Assembly (NCBI RefSeq): GCF_000829825.1
Contig: NZ_JXSL01000030.1
Location: forward strand, 1,185,501 to 1,249,500
Length of the DNA stretch: 64,000 bases
Source of the DNA: Paramagnetospirillum magnetotacticum MS-1
GTDB taxonomy: Bacteria > Pseudomonadota > Alphaproteobacteria > Rhodospirillales > Magnetospirillaceae
Direction: 5' to 3'
This document shows positions 34,645 through 44,646 of the stretch, one piece after another. The notes beneath the pieces were generated by a model. The model had not been told where the DNA came from. It saw nothing but the letters and a program-made list of their open reading frames with translations, and searched no databases. Made by a program: the position numbers and the translations under genes. Position 1 is the first letter of the stretch. Each line of letters begins with the position of its first letter.

Positions 34645-36624
34645 TCAAGCCTTGGCGGCGGATTGGGCGGCCCGCGCTGGCGCGCCAATGCGGTGGCGGC
34701 GGTCGGCCAAACTTATCAGCCCGCCCACCACCAGCAGCAACCCTCCGGCCCACAGCCAGGGAATGCAGGGATTGAAGTAAAGCCGGGTCACCCAGCCGCC
34801 CTTGTTGGGGTCGGGATCGCCGATCACCACGTAGAGGTCGCCGGTGAAGCCGGACCGGATGGCCGCCGTGGTGGTGGGGCGCGGCGGCTGGCGGTACATG
34901 CGCTTTTCCGGGGCCATCAGGCCGATGACCTCGCCCCCCTTGGAAATCTCGAACGTGGCCCTGGACGCGGTGTAATTGGGACCGGGAACCTCCTCGACGC
35001 TCTTCAGCGTGATGCCGTAACCGGCCACAATGACCGTCTCGCCCAGCTTCTGGGTCTGGATGCGCTCGGTGGTCCAGGCCGACGAGGCGGTGAGGCCGAC
35101 GATGAACACCGCCAGGCCGAAATGGGCCAGCACCATGCCCCAGGCCGAATTGGGCAGCTTGGCGGCGCGGGCCAAAGCCTGACTGGGCCGCGCGAACAGG
35201 CCGATGCGCTCGGCCAGATCCCACAGGGTTCCGAGTCCCAGCCACACGGCCAGCGCAAAACCGGCGGCGGTCCACCACGGACCGGCGGAACCACCTTGGA
35301 GGAACCACACCAGCATGGCCACGCCCAGCGCCAGGGCACCGATGAATTTCAACCGCCCCAGCACCCCGGCCAGATCGCCGCGCTTCCAGTTCATCATGGG
35401 CGCGGTGGCCATCACGAGGACCATGGGCGCCATCAGGGGCAGGAACACCGCGTTGAAGAAGGGCGGCCCCACCGAGACCTTGCCCAGATTGAGCGCATCG
35501 GCGATCAGGGGGTAAAGCGTGCCCAGCAGAACGGTGGCCGCTCCGGTGGCCATCAGCACGTTGTTGAGGAGAAGCGCGCCTTCGCGCGAGATGGGGGAGA
35601 ACAATCCGCCCATCTTCATGGAGGGCGCGCGGGCGGCGTACAGGGCCAGCGAACCGCCCACCGCGCCGCACAGCAACAGCAGAATGAAGACGCCCCTGGC
35701 CGGATCGGTGGCGAAGGCGTGCACGCTGGTCAGAACGCCCGAACGCACCAGGAAGGTGCCCAGCAGCGACAGGCCGAAGGTGACGATGGCCAGCAGGATG
35801 GTCCAGCTTTTCAGCGCGTCGCGCTTTTCCACCACGATGGCGGAATGCAGCAGCGCGGTGCCCGCCAGCCAGGGCATGAAGGAGGCGTTCTCCACCGGGT
35901 CCCAGTACCACCAGCCGCCCCAGCCGAGCGTGTAATAGGCCCACCACGAGCCCAGCACGATGCCACAGGTGAGGAACACCCAGGCGGCCAGGGTCCAGGG
36001 ACGCACCCAGCGGGCCCAGGCGGCGTCGACGCGGCCTTCCAGCAGGGCGGCGATGGCAAACGAGAAGGCCATGGAGAAGCCCACATAGCCCAGATAGAGG
36101 AAGGGCGGATGGAAGGCCAGGCCGGGGTCCTGCAGCATGGGATTGAGACCCTGGCCGTTGACCGGTGGCGGCTCGAGACGGGCGAAGGGATTGGAGGTCA
36201 GAAGGATGAAGGCCAGGAAGCCCACGGCAATCATGGACTGCACGGCCAGGGCGCGCGATTTGAGGCCCGGCGGCAGATTGCGCCCGAACAGGGTCACCGC
36301 GAAACCGAACAGCGACAAAATGGTGATCCACAAGAGCAGCGAGCCCTCGTGATTGCCCCAGACACCCGCCACCTTGTAGAGCATGGGCTTGTCGGTGTGA
36401 CTATTCTGGGCCACGTTCATGACCGAGAAATCGCTGGTCACATAGGCGTTGGTCAGCGCCCCGAAGGCCAGGGCGATGAACAGGAACTGCAAGGTGGCGG
36501 CGGGACCGGACAGGTTCATCCAGGCCATATTGCCGCGCTTTGCCCCGATCAGCGGGACAATCGCCTGCACCAGGGCGACGCACAGAGCCAGCACCAGGGC
36601 GAAATGGCCGATCTCGGCGATCAT
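34645..36624 (-). CDS. ccmF: Haem lyase subunit CcmF
   Basis: The 659-residue protein has about 14 membrane helices, the motif WGNHEGSLLLW near residue 85 and the WWD domain GWGGWWYWDPVENASFMPW near residue 225, which presents haem in the haem-handling proteins. CcmF with CcmH attaches haem to apocytochrome c. Length is normal. The ATG at 36624 (MIAEIGHFALVLALC) is preferred over a frame start 8 codons upstream. Confidence 0.97.
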   Translation of the reverse strand: MIAEIGHFALVLALCVALVQAIVPLIGAKRGNMAWMNLSGPAATLQFLFIALAFGALTNAYVTSDFSVMNVAQNSHTDKPMLYKVAGVWGNHEGSLLLWITILSLFGFAVTLFGRNLPPGLKSRALAVQSMIAVGFLAFILLTSNPFARLEPPPVNGQGLNPMLQDPGLAFHPPFLYLGYVGFSMAFSFAIAALLEGRVDAAWARWVRPWTLAAWVFLTCGIVLGSWWAYYTLGWGGWWYWDPVENASFMPWLAGTALLHSAIVVEKRDALKSWTILLAIVTFGLSLLGTFLVRSGVLTSVHAFATDPARGVFILLLLCGAVGGSLALYAARAPSMKMGGLFSPISREGALLLNNVLMATGAATVLLGTLYPLIADALNLGKVSVGPPFFNAVFLPLMAPMVLVMATAPMMNWKRGDLAGVLGRLKFIGALALGVAMLVWFLQGGSAGPWWTAAGFALAVWLGLGTLWDLAERIGLFARPSQALARAAKLPNSAWGMVLAHFGLAVFIVGLTASSAWTTERIQTQKLGETVIVAGYGITLKSVEEVPGPNYTASRATFEISKGGEVIGLMAPEKRMYRQPPRPTTTAAIRSGFTGDLYVVIGDPDPNKGGWVTRLYFNPCIPWLWAGGLLLVVGGLISLADRRHRIGAPARAAQSAAKA

Positions 36625-36676
36625 GGATGTGGTCCTTTTCCTCGTCATGCCGGGGCAAGACGCAAACCCAACAACG

Positions 36677-37117
36677 CTACTTCTTCTTGCCGTCGTTCCA
36701 CTGGCCGGATTTTTTCAGGGCCTCGGCCACTTCCTTGGGCATGTAGTTCTCGTCGTGCTTGGCCAGCACCTCGGAGGCCTTGAAATGGCCCGCCGCCTCC
36801 ATGCGGCCTTCCACCACCACGCCCTGGCCTTCGCGGAACAGGTCGGGCAGCACGCCGGTATAGACCACCGGGACGGTGTTGGTCACATCGGTGATCTTGA
36901 AGGTCACGGTCTTGCCGTCCTTGATCACGGAATCGTTTTCCACCAGACCGCCGATGCGCATGCGCCGCCCTTCCGGGATGCGCTGGCCGACGATGTCGGT
37001 GGGGGAATAGAAATAGACCAGACTGTCCGAGATGGCGGTCAGCACCAGCGCCACGGCGCCGCCCAGCGCCAGCATGCCGAGAAGGACGAAATACAGCCTG
37101 CGTTGCTTGCGGGTCAC
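36677..37117 (-). CDS. ccmE: Haem chaperone CcmE
   Basis: The 146-residue protein has an N-terminal membrane anchor and a periplasmic OB fold. The C-terminal LAKHDENYMP holds the His121 that binds haem covalently and the Tyr125 that is its axial ligand. Its ATG overlaps the ccmD stop by 4 bp. CcmE takes haem from CcmC and passes it to CcmF. Confidence 0.97.
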   Translation of the reverse strand: MTRKQRRLYFVLLGMLALGGAVALVLTAISDSLVYFYSPTDIVGQRIPEGRRMRIGGLVENDSVIKDGKTVTFKITDVTNTVPVVYTGVLPDLFREGQGVVVEGRMEAAGHFKASEVLAKHDENYMPKEVAEALKKSGQWNDGKKK

Positions 37118-37311
37118 TCTTGGCTCTCCGAGTCACGAGCGCGCCTCGCGCGCCGGGCCTGCTGCAGCACCTCCAACTCGGCCTCGGCCTTGTGGGCCGA
37201 CGACAGCGAGAGGATCAGCACCAGGGCCAGCACGACGACGCCGACGCCATAGGCGGGCCACACATAGCCGCCATAGCCGCCCATATGCAGCATTGCCTGG
37301 AAGGATTCCAT
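37114..37311 (-). CDS. ccmD: Small haem exporter subunit CcmD
   Basis: A 65-residue protein with one membrane helix (about residues 18-38) after the typical MGGYGGYVWPAYG sequence and a basic tail. CcmD is needed for release of holo-CcmE from CcmABC. It lies 8 bp after ccmC and overlaps ccmE. It is short enough to be missed by automatic gene callers. Confidence 0.92.
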   Translation of the reverse strand: MESFQAMLHMGGYGGYVWPAYGVGVVVLALVLILSLSSAHKAEAELEVLQQARRARRARDSESQE

Positions 37312-37319
37312 GACGTTGG

Positions 37320-38054
37320 TCACTCCCCTTGGGCCGCGGCGTGGATCTGCGCCATGCGGATGACGCGGATCTTCTGGGACGCGATCTCGGCGCGGCCCCG
37401 CAAAATCAGGATGGAGATCCAGTAGGCCTTGAAGCCCACCGCCATCAGCAGCAACGGGATCAGCATGGTCTTGTCGATGGCCGGACCGCCCATCTTCACC
37501 ACGCTGGCGGGCTGGTGCAGCGTGTTCCACCAATCCACCGACCATTTGATGACGGGGATGTTGACGGCACCCACCAGGGCCAGAATGGCGGCGGCCTTGT
37601 GGCCGCGCTCGGGGTCGTCGAAGGCGTTCACCAGGGCCATATAGCCAAGATAAAGGAACAGCAGGATCAGCATGCTGGTCAGCCGCGCGTCCCAGGCCCA
37701 CCACGTTCCCCACATGGGCTTGCCCCACAAGGATCCGGTCAGCAGGCACAAAAAGGTGAAGGCGGCGCCCACCGGCGCGGTGGCCTTGGCCAGGAGATCG
37801 GCCAGGGGATGCTTCCAGATCAGGGCCATGGCCGAGAGCGCCGCCATGGACACATAGCAGAACATGCCCATCCAGGCGGACGGCACGTGCACATACATGA
37901 TCCGCACGCTGTCGCCCTGCTGGTAATCGGCGGGCGAGCCGAGCAGGGCGAAGTAAAGACCTGCCCCCAGACAGAGGGCGGCGACGGCGTTGGACCAGGG
38001 CAGGATCACCTTGGCGAGACGCAGGAAGCGGGCGGGATTGGCGAAGCGATGCAT
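37320..38054 (-). CDS. ccmC: Haem-handling membrane protein CcmC
   Basis: The 244-residue protein has six membrane helices and the WWD motif in WGTWWAWDARLTSMLILLFLYLGY near residue 125. Conserved His residues in VHVPSAWM and elsewhere are haem axial ligands in the family. CcmC loads haem onto CcmE. It is the first gene of the minus-strand ccm block. Start at 38054 (MHRFANPARFLRL) is preferred over 38120. Confidence 0.96.
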   Translation of the reverse strand: MHRFANPARFLRLAKVILPWSNAVAALCLGAGLYFALLGSPADYQQGDSVRIMYVHVPSAWMGMFCYVSMAALSAMALIWKHPLADLLAKATAPVGAAFTFLCLLTGSLWGKPMWGTWWAWDARLTSMLILLFLYLGYMALVNAFDDPERGHKAAAILALVGAVNIPVIKWSVDWWNTLHQPASVVKMGGPAIDKTMLIPLLLMAVGFKAYWISILILRGRAEIASQKIRVIRMAQIHAAAQGE

Positions 38055-38129
38055 GGCGCCCCTTCTTACCGCCGTTCCCGCCGCTTTTCCAGCGGAGTCG
38101 AACGAAGGGACGGTGAACAAAAGTTCATG

Positions 38130-40250
38130 TCAAACAGCAACACGCTCCCCCATGGGCAACTTCCTGACCCGTTTGCCGGTCGCGGCGAAGATGGCGTTGG
38201 CTAGGGCGGGCGCCAGGGGCGGCACGCCGGGCTCGCCCACGCCGGTGGGGGGCGCAACAGACGGCACGATATGAACCTCGACCACCGGCATCTCGTTCAT
38301 GCGCAGGCAGCGGTAGTCGTGGAAGTTGGACTGTTCGGCCCGGCCGTCCTTCAGCGTGATCTCGCCGAACAGGGCGGCGGACAGGGCGAAGGCGATGCCG
38401 CCTTCCATCTGGGCCCTGACGATGTCGGGGGTGACGGCCACGCCGCAATCCACCGCGCACACCACGCGGTCCACCTTGATCTCGCCCTTGGGCCCGATGC
38501 TCACCTCCACCACCTGGGCGACGAAGGAGTGGAAGCTTTCATGCACGGCGATGCCTCTGCCTTTGCCAGGCGGCAGCGGGCTGCCCCAACCAGCCTTGGC
38601 GGCGGCCAGTTCGAGGACGGCCAGATGGCGGGGCTGGTCGGCCAGCAGGGTGCGGCGAAGCTCCAGCGGGTCCTTGGCGCCCGCCTGGGCCAGTTCGTCC
38701 AGGAAGCATTCCGTGGCGAAGGCGGTGTGGCTGGACCCCACCGAGCGCCACCACAGGACCGGCACCGGCACTTTGGGCGAATGCAGGTCCACGGCCAGAT
38801 GGGGGATGGCGTAGGGAAGATTGGCCGCACCCTCCACCGAGACCGGGTCGATGCCGTCCTTGACCATGGCGGCGAAGGGGCCGCCGTCCAAGATGGACTG
38901 GCAGACGATGCGGTGACGCCAGGCCAGGGGCATTCCCTTCTCGTCCAGCGCCGCTTCGAATCCGTGCAGCGCCATGGGGCGGTAATAGCCCCCCGCGATG
39001 TCGTCTTCGCGCGTCCACATCAGGCGTACCGGGGCATTGGCCTGCCGGGCCACCTCGACGCCCTCGACGATGTAGTCGGACGCGGGATTGGCGCGCCTGC
39101 CGAAACTGCCCCCGGCGGGCAAGGTGTGAATCTCCACCTGATCGGGCTTCAATCCCGCCGCCTTGGCGGCCATGGCCTGGTCATGGGTCTGGAACTGGCA
39201 GCCGGTCCAGATCTCGCATTTGGACGGAGTAAGACGCACCACGCAGTTGAGCGGCTCCATGGGCGCATGGGCCAGATAAGGCAGCTCATAGGTGGCGGCA
39301 AGGCGCTGCGGGGCGCGTCCCAGGGCGGACTCGGCATCGCCGCGCGCGGCAGCCGGTCGTCCCGCCTTGGCCAGAAGGGCGGTCCAGTCGCGCCGCAAAG
39401 ACTCGGTGGAGATCTTCTCGGCTGGCTCGGCCCAGCGGACATTCAGGGCTTCGCGGCCCTTGGCCGCCGCCCAGAAGGAACTGGCCGCCACGGCCAGCCC
39501 GGAAGAGATGGGAAACACCGCCGCCACCCCCGGCACGGCCAGGGCGGCCCTGCGGTCATAGGATTCGACGCGCGCCCCCCAGACGGGCGGGCGGGCCACC
39601 AGGGCGGTCAGCATGCCGGGCAGGCGGATATCGGCACCGTATTGGATGCTGCCGTCGCTTTTGGCGCGGGAATCGGTGCGTTTGATCCCGGTCTTGCCGA
39701 TCAGGCGGAACTCCGAGGCTGGCTTCAAGGCCGGTGCCTTTGGCGGCGTCAGCTTTGCCGCGGCGGTAACCAGTTCGCCATAGCCGACGCGCCGCCCGCT
39801 GGGCATGTGGACCACGCCGCCGTTCAACGCTACGAGCGTGGCGGCATCGACCCGCAGAATTCCAGCCGCCGCCGTGATCAGCATCTCGCGGGCCGCAGCG
39901 CCCGCCAGTCGTAACTGCTCCCAGGAATTGGCGGTGGCGGTCGAGCCGCCGGTTCCCTGACTGGGACCCCAGAGCAGATTGTTGTAGCGCTTGGCATCGG
40001 CGGGCGCGAAGGCCACGCTGATCTGGGCGGGGTCTACCTCCAATTCCTCGGCCACCAGTACCGGCAGGCCGGTGGCGACGCCCTGGCCCATTTCCAGATG
40101 CTTGACCGTCACGGTCACCTTGCCGTCGGTCCCGATGGCGACGAAGGCGTTGATGACCCCATCGCCTGTTTCGCTCTCGGCCCTGGATTCGCCCACGGCC
40201 AGAACCAGTCCGGTGCCCATGGCGGTCTTCAGGAAGGTCCGGCGCTTCAT
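38130..40250 (-). CDS. Xanthine dehydrogenase-family molybdenum hydroxylase large subunit (IorB-like), Tat-exported
   Basis: The 706-residue protein begins with a Tat signal (KRRTFLK) and a hydrophobic stretch, then shows the molybdopterin-cytosine-dinucleotide-binding repeats of isoquinoline 1-oxidoreductase beta: [18 protein letters not shown], and near the C-terminus the [16 protein letters not shown] motif with the active-site Glu. IorB-type enzymes oxidise aldehydes or N-heterocycles in the periplasm. It overlaps the 2Fe-2S subunit gene by 4 bp. No cytochrome or maturation (XdhC) gene follows. Substrate unknown. Confidence 0.9.
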   Translation of the reverse strand: MKRRTFLKTAMGTGLVLAVGESRAESETGDGVINAFVAIGTDGKVTVTVKHLEMGQGVATGLPVLVAEELEVDPAQISVAFAPADAKRYNNLLWGPSQGTGGSTATANSWEQLRLAGAAAREMLITAAAGILRVDAATLVALNGGVVHMPSGRRVGYGELVTAAAKLTPPKAPALKPASEFRLIGKTGIKRTDSRAKSDGSIQYGADIRLPGMLTALVARPPVWGARVESYDRRAALAVPGVAAVFPISSGLAVAASSFWAAAKGREALNVRWAEPAEKISTESLRRDWTALLAKAGRPAAARGDAESALGRAPQRLAATYELPYLAHAPMEPLNCVVRLTPSKCEIWTGCQFQTHDQAMAAKAAGLKPDQVEIHTLPAGGSFGRRANPASDYIVEGVEVARQANAPVRLMWTREDDIAGGYYRPMALHGFEAALDEKGMPLAWRHRIVCQSILDGGPFAAMVKDGIDPVSVEGAANLPYAIPHLAVDLHSPKVPVPVLWWRSVGSSHTAFATECFLDELAQAGAKDPLELRRTLLADQPRHLAVLELAAAKAGWGSPLPPGKGRGIAVHESFHSFVAQVVEVSIGPKGEIKVDRVVCAVDCGVAVTPDIVRAQMEGGIAFALSAALFGEITLKDGRAEQSNFHDYRCLRMNEMPVVEVHIVPSVAPPTGVGEPGVPPLAPALANAIFAATGKRVRKLPMGERVAV

Positions 40251-40711
40251 GACGCCCCCCGCAGCCGCCTGGCGGCCAGATGGATGGCGGCGCGGATGCG
40301 CTGATAGGTGCCGCAGCGGCAGAGATTGCCGCTCATGGCGGCATCGATATCGGCGTCGGAAGGCTTGGGATTGCGGCGCAGCAGGGCGCCCGCGCTGATC
40401 AGCTGGCCCGACTGGCAATAGCCGCACTGGGGTACGTCCAATTCGATCCAGGCAGCGCGCAGTTGGGTGGAGACGGCGTCGTCCTGGCCGGTCAGCGTCA
40501 CGACGCGCCGCCCGCCCACCTCGGACACGGGAAGCTGGCAGGCCCGGACGGGCTCTGAGCCCACCAGGATGGAACAGGCGCCGCACAGGCCCTGGCCGCA
40601 GCCATAGCGGACGGCGGTAAGCCCCAACAGGTCGCGCAATACCCAAAGAAGCGGCGTATCGGGGGCGGCATCCACTTTGTGCCGCTCGCCGTTGATGATC
40701 AGTGAGAACAT
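40247..40711 (-). CDS. 2Fe-2S subunit of molybdenum hydroxylase (IorA-like)
   Basis: The 154-residue subunit has two 2Fe-2S clusters: the ferredoxin-type [11 protein letters not shown] (with a distal Cys at residue 58) and the helical CGYCQSGQ...NLCRCGTY motif. It moves electrons from the molybdenum centre to an acceptor and is probably co-exported with the Tat-tagged large subunit, since it has no signal itself. Translationally coupled to the large subunit gene. Confidence 0.95.
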   Translation of the reverse strand: MFSLIINGERHKVDAAPDTPLLWVLRDLLGLTAVRYGCGQGLCGACSILVGSEPVRACQLPVSEVGGRRVVTLTGQDDAVSTQLRAAWIELDVPQCGYCQSGQLISAGALLRRNPKPSDADIDAAMSGNLCRCGTYQRIRAAIHLAARRLRGAS

Positions 40712-40847
40712 CGGCCATCACCTCATCTTCCGCCTCTGGAAGGCTTCCAGGCTTACCCCCAATGGAAGGGGCGGGCAAGTATTAACAAAATCCTAACCAC
40801 GTTTGTGGTTGGAGTGGTGAAGGCACGGTTTCGCAAGGGAGTCCACG

Positions 40848-41516
40848 ATGCCGAGACTGATCACCATGGTTGTTGCGCTGTTGCTTATGGCGGGTGGCGC
40901 CGGGGCGCAGCAGGTCACCGACCAGACCATGATGGTGGGCAAGGCCGTCACCGTGGTGGAGCGGCTGCGCGCCGATCCCAATTTCAGTTCCCAGATGGCC
41001 AATCTGCTGGGTCGGGCGCGGGCGGTGCTGGTTGTGCCCGATCTGGTCAAGGGCGGGTTCATCCTGGGCGCCCAATATGGAACGGGCGTGCTGCTGGCGC
41101 GCGACGGCTCTGGGCGCTGGAGCGGACCGGCCTTCTACTCCATCGCGGCGGGCAGCGTCGGGCTGCAACTGGGCTTGCAGGATGCCGAGGCGGTCTATGT
41201 CATCATGAACGAGGGCGGCCTCAAGGCCGTGGTGGAAAACCAGTTCAAGGCCGGGGCCGAAGCGGGCGTGGCGGTGGCGGTGGTCGGCGCGGGCGCCTCG
41301 GCCAACACCACCACCAATGTGGGCGCCGATATCTACGCCTTCTCGCGCGCCGTGGGCCTGTATGGCGGCGCCACCCTGGACGGAGCAGGCATCCTGCCCC
41401 GCCATTCGTGGAATGCCGCCTACTACGGCGGCAATCCGACGCCCGAGGACATCTTGTTCAGCCGCAGCGTGGATTCGCGCCAGGCCGACAGGCTGAGGGA
41501 TATTCTGTCGCGGTGA
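40848..41516 (+). CDS. SYLF/Ysc84-domain lipid-binding protein, secreted
   Basis: The 222-residue protein has a signal peptide (residues 1-20, ending GGAGA) and a SYLF domain (lipid-binding, DUF500) from about residue 40. The AVLVVPDLVKGGFILGAQYGTGVL stretch and the YAFSRAVGLYGGATLDGA region are typical. Bacterial SYLF proteins are secreted or outer-membrane associated and have no settled function. Its stop is directly adjacent to the stop of the convergent charged-protein gene. Ribosome-binding site AAGGGAG. Confidence 0.88.
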   Translation: MPRLITMVVALLLMAGGAGAQQVTDQTMMVGKAVTVVERLRADPNFSSQMANLLGRARAVLVVPDLVKGGFILGAQYGTGVLLARDGSGRWSGPAFYSIAAGSVGLQLGLQDAEAVYVIMNEGGLKAVVENQFKAGAEAGVAVAVVGAGASANTTTNVGADIYAFSRAVGLYGGATLDGAGILPRHSWNAAYYGGNPTPEDILFSRSVDSRQADRLRDILSR

Positions 41517-41846
41517 TCAGCGGTCCCGGCGCTCCTCGTGGCGCTCCTTGCGGTCGTCATTAAGGTCCTTGCGATCGTGGCGGCGTTCGCGCTGATCGTC
41601 CTTCATCTCCTTGCGGTCCTTACGCAATTCGGCGCGGTCCTTGGCGACGGCGTCCTTGTCGCCAGCCTTTCGGTCTTCGCGCAGCTTCTCGCGGTCCTCA
41701 CGCATCTCGCGATGGTCCTTGCGGAGTTCGCGATTGTCCCGGTTGATCTCCTGGTGATCCTTGCGAATATCGCCTTGCTGGGCAGATGCAGGCAAAGCGG
41801 TCAGCATAGGCAGGGCGGCGATCAGGGCGATCAAGGTCTTGTTCAT
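41517..41846 (-). CDS. Highly charged periplasmic repeat protein
   Basis: The 109-residue protein has a clear signal peptide (residues 1-22, ending ASA). The rest is almost only Asp, Arg, Glu, Lys and His in a 7-residue pattern (RKDHREM, REDREKL, RKDRKEM, HDRKDLN), which would form a charged helix, single or paired. It is not a family I recognise by function; similar short proteins occur near envelope-stress or metal genes. It lies directly downstream of the ChvGI-like genes, but 77 bp separate it from the kinase stop. Confidence 0.75.
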   Translation of the reverse strand: MNKTLIALIAALPMLTALPASAQQGDIRKDHQEINRDNRELRKDHREMREDREKLREDRKAGDKDAVAKDRAELRKDRKEMKDDQRERRHDRKDLNDDRKERHEERRDR

Positions 41847-41923
41847 GACGGTGTACTCCCCAAGAAATCGGTTTTGTTATCTGGCCATGCCATTGCGGCG
41901 GAAAAAAGATCGAGGAGTGGCGA

Positions 41924-43540
41924 TCATGGGGCGGCGGGCAGATCGATGATGAAGCGCGCTCCGCCCTCGTCTCGGTTTTCGGCGCGGATGGTGCCGCCAT
42001 GGGCCTCGATGATCTGTCGCGAGATGGACAGGCCCAGGCCGGAATGGGTTCCGAACTTCTCTCCCTCGGGCCGCTCGGAATAGAAGCGCTCGAAGATGGC
42101 GTCCAGCTTGTTGGGCGGGATGCCCGGCCCCTGATCCTCGACAACCAGAGTGATGCGGGCGGCCTCGCGCCGGGCGGCAAGACGGATGAGCCCGCCCTGA
42201 GGGCTGAAAGACGCGGCATTGGCGATCAGATTGCGCAGAACCTGGACCAGACGGGATTCGATACCCTGGATGGTCAGGGTGTCGCCTTCGGGCCGCTCGA
42301 CCGCGAAGGCCAGACCTTGGGCCGCGCAGGTGCCGCGATAGATCTCGGCCAGGGTGTCGAGCATGGCGGCCAGGGCGACGGGTCCGGTTTCTGCCCGGCT
42401 CATCTCGGCATCGATGCGCGAGGCATCGGAAATGTCGCTGATCAGCCGGTCCAAGCGCCCCACATCGTCGAGGACGATGGCCATCAGGCGGGCGCGCTTT
42501 TCCGGGTCCTCGATACGCGCCGCGGTCTCGACGGCGGAACGCAGCGAGGTCAGCGGGTTCTTGATCTCATGGGCCACATCGGCGGCGAAGGCCTCGATGG
42601 CGTCCATGCGCCGCCACAGGGCCTCGGTCATTTCCTTCAAGGCCAGGGACAATTCGCCGATCTCGTCCTTGCGCGATGACAGGTCGGGAATGGCGTGGAC
42701 GCGGCCCTGGCCGTGACGCACCCGCTCGGCGGCCAGGGCCAGGCGGCGGATGGGCCGGGCGATGGTGCCCGCCATGTAGAGCGACACGCCGATGGTCAGC
42801 GCCAGGGAAATGGCGAAGGCTTCCAGGATGGCGACGCGCACCTGGAACAGCGAGCGGGCGATATTGGCGCCGTCGGCGGTGATCAACAGGGCGCCCACCA
42901 CCTGCTTGTAGCGCTGGACCGGCACGGCCACGGAGAGCATCAAGGTGCCGTTCAGGCGCGAGCGCACCGCCCAGGCGGTTCTTCCTGCCATGGCGCTCAT
43001 CACTTCCTCGAAATCATCGGCCCGCGCATTGGGGTGTTCGCGGTAGAGCGGCAGGGACTTGTCGCGGGGCATCCAGCGGGCCCAGCGGTCCCATTGACGC
43101 GCCAGACGGTCGGTCCATTGCGGCGGCGTGGGTGGTGGCAGTTCCTCGATATAGATGGAGCCTTTGGCGCCGCCTACCACGCGGGAATCGGCGGCCAGTT
43201 CGCCCACCGTACCGAACAGGCGGGCGCGGAACTTGGCGGGCTCGGACAGGCGGCGGACCATCTGCTGGGCCATGGCCGGGTTGATCTCGAAGAAGCCCGC
43301 ATCCTCTTCGAAGACGGCGCCTTCGCCGATGGCGCCCGCCACCATCTCGGCCTGGGTGCCCAGCCCGTCCAGTTCGGCGCGGATCAGGCCCTGTTTGTAG
43401 CGGTCGAGATACATCACGCCAGCCACCAGCACGACGGGGGCCAGCAGATTGACCGCCAGGATGCGCCGGGTCAGCGGCGAAGCCAGCAGCCGCCAGCGGG
43501 GCAGGCGCCGTCGCGACGGGGTGGCGGCCTCACTCGTCAC
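41924..43540 (-). CDS. chvG: Sensor histidine kinase, ChvG/ExoS-like
   Basis: The 538-residue kinase has two membrane helices (about 22-42 and 265-285) around a long periplasmic sensor domain of the ChvG/ExoS type, then HAMP, the DHp box [16 protein letters not shown] and the catalytic domain with [17 protein letters not shown] and [10 protein letters not shown]. The GTG start overlaps the regulator stop by 11 bp, so the two are coupled. In rhizobia this system answers to acid and envelope stress and controls exopolysaccharide and outer-membrane genes; the same role here is inferred. The usual neighbours hprK, ptsI and pckA are absent. Confidence 0.88.
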   Translation of the reverse strand: MTSEAATPSRRRLPRWRLLASPLTRRILAVNLLAPVVLVAGVMYLDRYKQGLIRAELDGLGTQAEMVAGAIGEGAVFEEDAGFFEINPAMAQQMVRRLSEPAKFRARLFGTVGELAADSRVVGGAKGSIYIEELPPPTPPQWTDRLARQWDRWARWMPRDKSLPLYREHPNARADDFEEVMSAMAGRTAWAVRSRLNGTLMLSVAVPVQRYKQVVGALLITADGANIARSLFQVRVAILEAFAISLALTIGVSLYMAGTIARPIRRLALAAERVRHGQGRVHAIPDLSSRKDEIGELSLALKEMTEALWRRMDAIEAFAADVAHEIKNPLTSLRSAVETAARIEDPEKRARLMAIVLDDVGRLDRLISDISDASRIDAEMSRAETGPVALAAMLDTLAEIYRGTCAAQGLAFAVERPEGDTLTIQGIESRLVQVLRNLIANAASFSPQGGLIRLAARREAARITLVVEDQGPGIPPNKLDAIFERFYSERPEGEKFGTHSGLGLSISRQIIEAHGGTIRAENRDEGGARFIIDLPAAP

Positions 43541-44225
43541 GATAACGGTAGCCGACGCCGTAAAGGGTTTCGATCTGGGCGAAGTCATCGTCCACTTCGC
43601 GGAATTTCTTGCGCAGCCGTTTGATGTGGCTGTCGATGGTGCGGTCGTCCACATAGATGGATTCGCCATAGGCGGCGTCGATCAACTGGTCGCGGTTCTT
43701 GACGTGGCCGGGGCGGAGCGCCAGGGATTTGAGCAGCAGGAACTCGGTGACGGTAAGGTCGACGGGCTTGCCCTTCCAGGTGCAGATATGGCGGCCGGGA
43801 TCAAGCACCAGCAGGCCGCGCACCAGGGTCTCTCCGCCGCCTTCCGCGCCTTCGGCGTTGGCTTCCAGGCGGCGGATCAGGGTGCGGATGCGCTCGATCA
43901 GCAGCTTTTGCGAAAAGGGCTTCTTGATGTAGTCGTCGGCGCCCATGCGCAGGCCCAGCAATTCGTCGATCTCGTCATCCTTGGAGGTGAGGAAGATCAC
44001 CGGAATGGCCGATTGCTTGCGCAGCCGCTGCAGCAGTTCCATGCCGTCCATGCGCGGCATCTTGATATCGAGCACGGCCAGGTCGGCGGGCTGATTGGTC
44101 AGGCCGCGCAGGGCCTCGGCCCCGTCGGTATAGGTGCGCACCTTGAAGCCCTCGGCCTCCAGCGCCATCGAGACCGAAGTCAGGATGTTGCGGTCGTCAT
44201 CGACCAGGGCGATGGTATGGGACAC
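43530..44225 (-). CDS. chvI: Response regulator, ChvI-like (OmpR family)
   Basis: The 231-residue regulator has a receiver domain with the acidic pair DDD at residues 9-11, the phosphorylated Asp53 in [11 protein letters not shown] and Lys in IKKPF, followed by a winged-helix DNA-binding domain ending [10 protein letters not shown]. The GTG at 44225 follows AAAGGGG and gives the ChvI N-terminus [11 protein letters not shown]. An ATG at 44255 is a less likely start. Coupled with the downstream sensor kinase gene. Confidence 0.9.
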   Translation of the reverse strand: MSHTIALVDDDRNILTSVSMALEAEGFKVRTYTDGAEALRGLTNQPADLAVLDIKMPRMDGMELLQRLRKQSAIPVIFLTSKDDEIDELLGLRMGADDYIKKPFSQKLLIERIRTLIRRLEANAEGAEGGGETLVRGLLVLDPGRHICTWKGKPVDLTVTEFLLLKSLALRPGHVKNRDQLIDAAYGESIYVDDRTIDSHIKRLRKKFREVDDDFAQIETLYGVGYRYRDE

Positions 44226-44343
44226 GGCTGAACCCCTTTGCAAGTGACCTGTCATTCCTCGTCGCCATGCTCCTCGGGATGGCATCCGAAGACAAGTCCC
44301 GGAATGGATTGCATCCCAATCATGGCGAAATTATAGTGCCGGG

Positions 44344-44543
44344 TGATGGTTCCCCGCGTCCGCTTAGGGCAAGGGGTGAAAATGGGAACGTGGTGCGGCG
44401 CCCGAAAAGGGGGCCAATTCCGCGACTGCCCCCGCAACTGTAGGCGGAGAGGTTCCGGCCGTTAGAGACGCCACTGGCCCTGAAATGGGGCTGGGAAGGC
44501 TATGCCGGACCCAACGACCCGCGAGTCAGGAGACCTGCCATCA
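44344..44543 (+). promoter_or_regulatory. Cobalamin (adenosylcobalamin) riboswitch
   Basis: The conserved core appears in order: GCGACTGCCCCCGCAACTGT near 44422, GCCACTG at 44470, and the B12 box with GAGTCAGGAGACCTGCC at 44523-44539. The closing helix is visible as TGATGG (44344-44349) with CCATCA (44538-44543). It lies about 100 bp upstream of cbiM. Cobalamin switches usually shut down cobalt uptake when coenzyme B12 is plentiful. A stem that sequesters the cbiM ribosome-binding site is likely but not worked out here. Confidence 0.95.
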
Positions 44544-44646
44544 TCGAGAGTCGCTTGCGAGCCTGTTCGGCCGGGGTGTGCCGTCGGGTCAGTTTTCCGT
44601 TTCGCGGCGACGAGGAAAGTCTCTCGACGAACGGAGTCCGTTTATC

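Noticed and set aside
34159-36783. 874-codon + strand frame opposite ccmF and ccmG
   Set aside because: Antisense to complete ccm genes with intact motifs, and of His/Gln/Gly-rich composition.
40247-44225. The SYLF, charged protein and ChvGI genes as one novel operon
   Set aside because: The SYLF gene runs on the opposite strand and the charged gene is separated from chvG by 77 bp; only chvI-chvG are clearly coupled.
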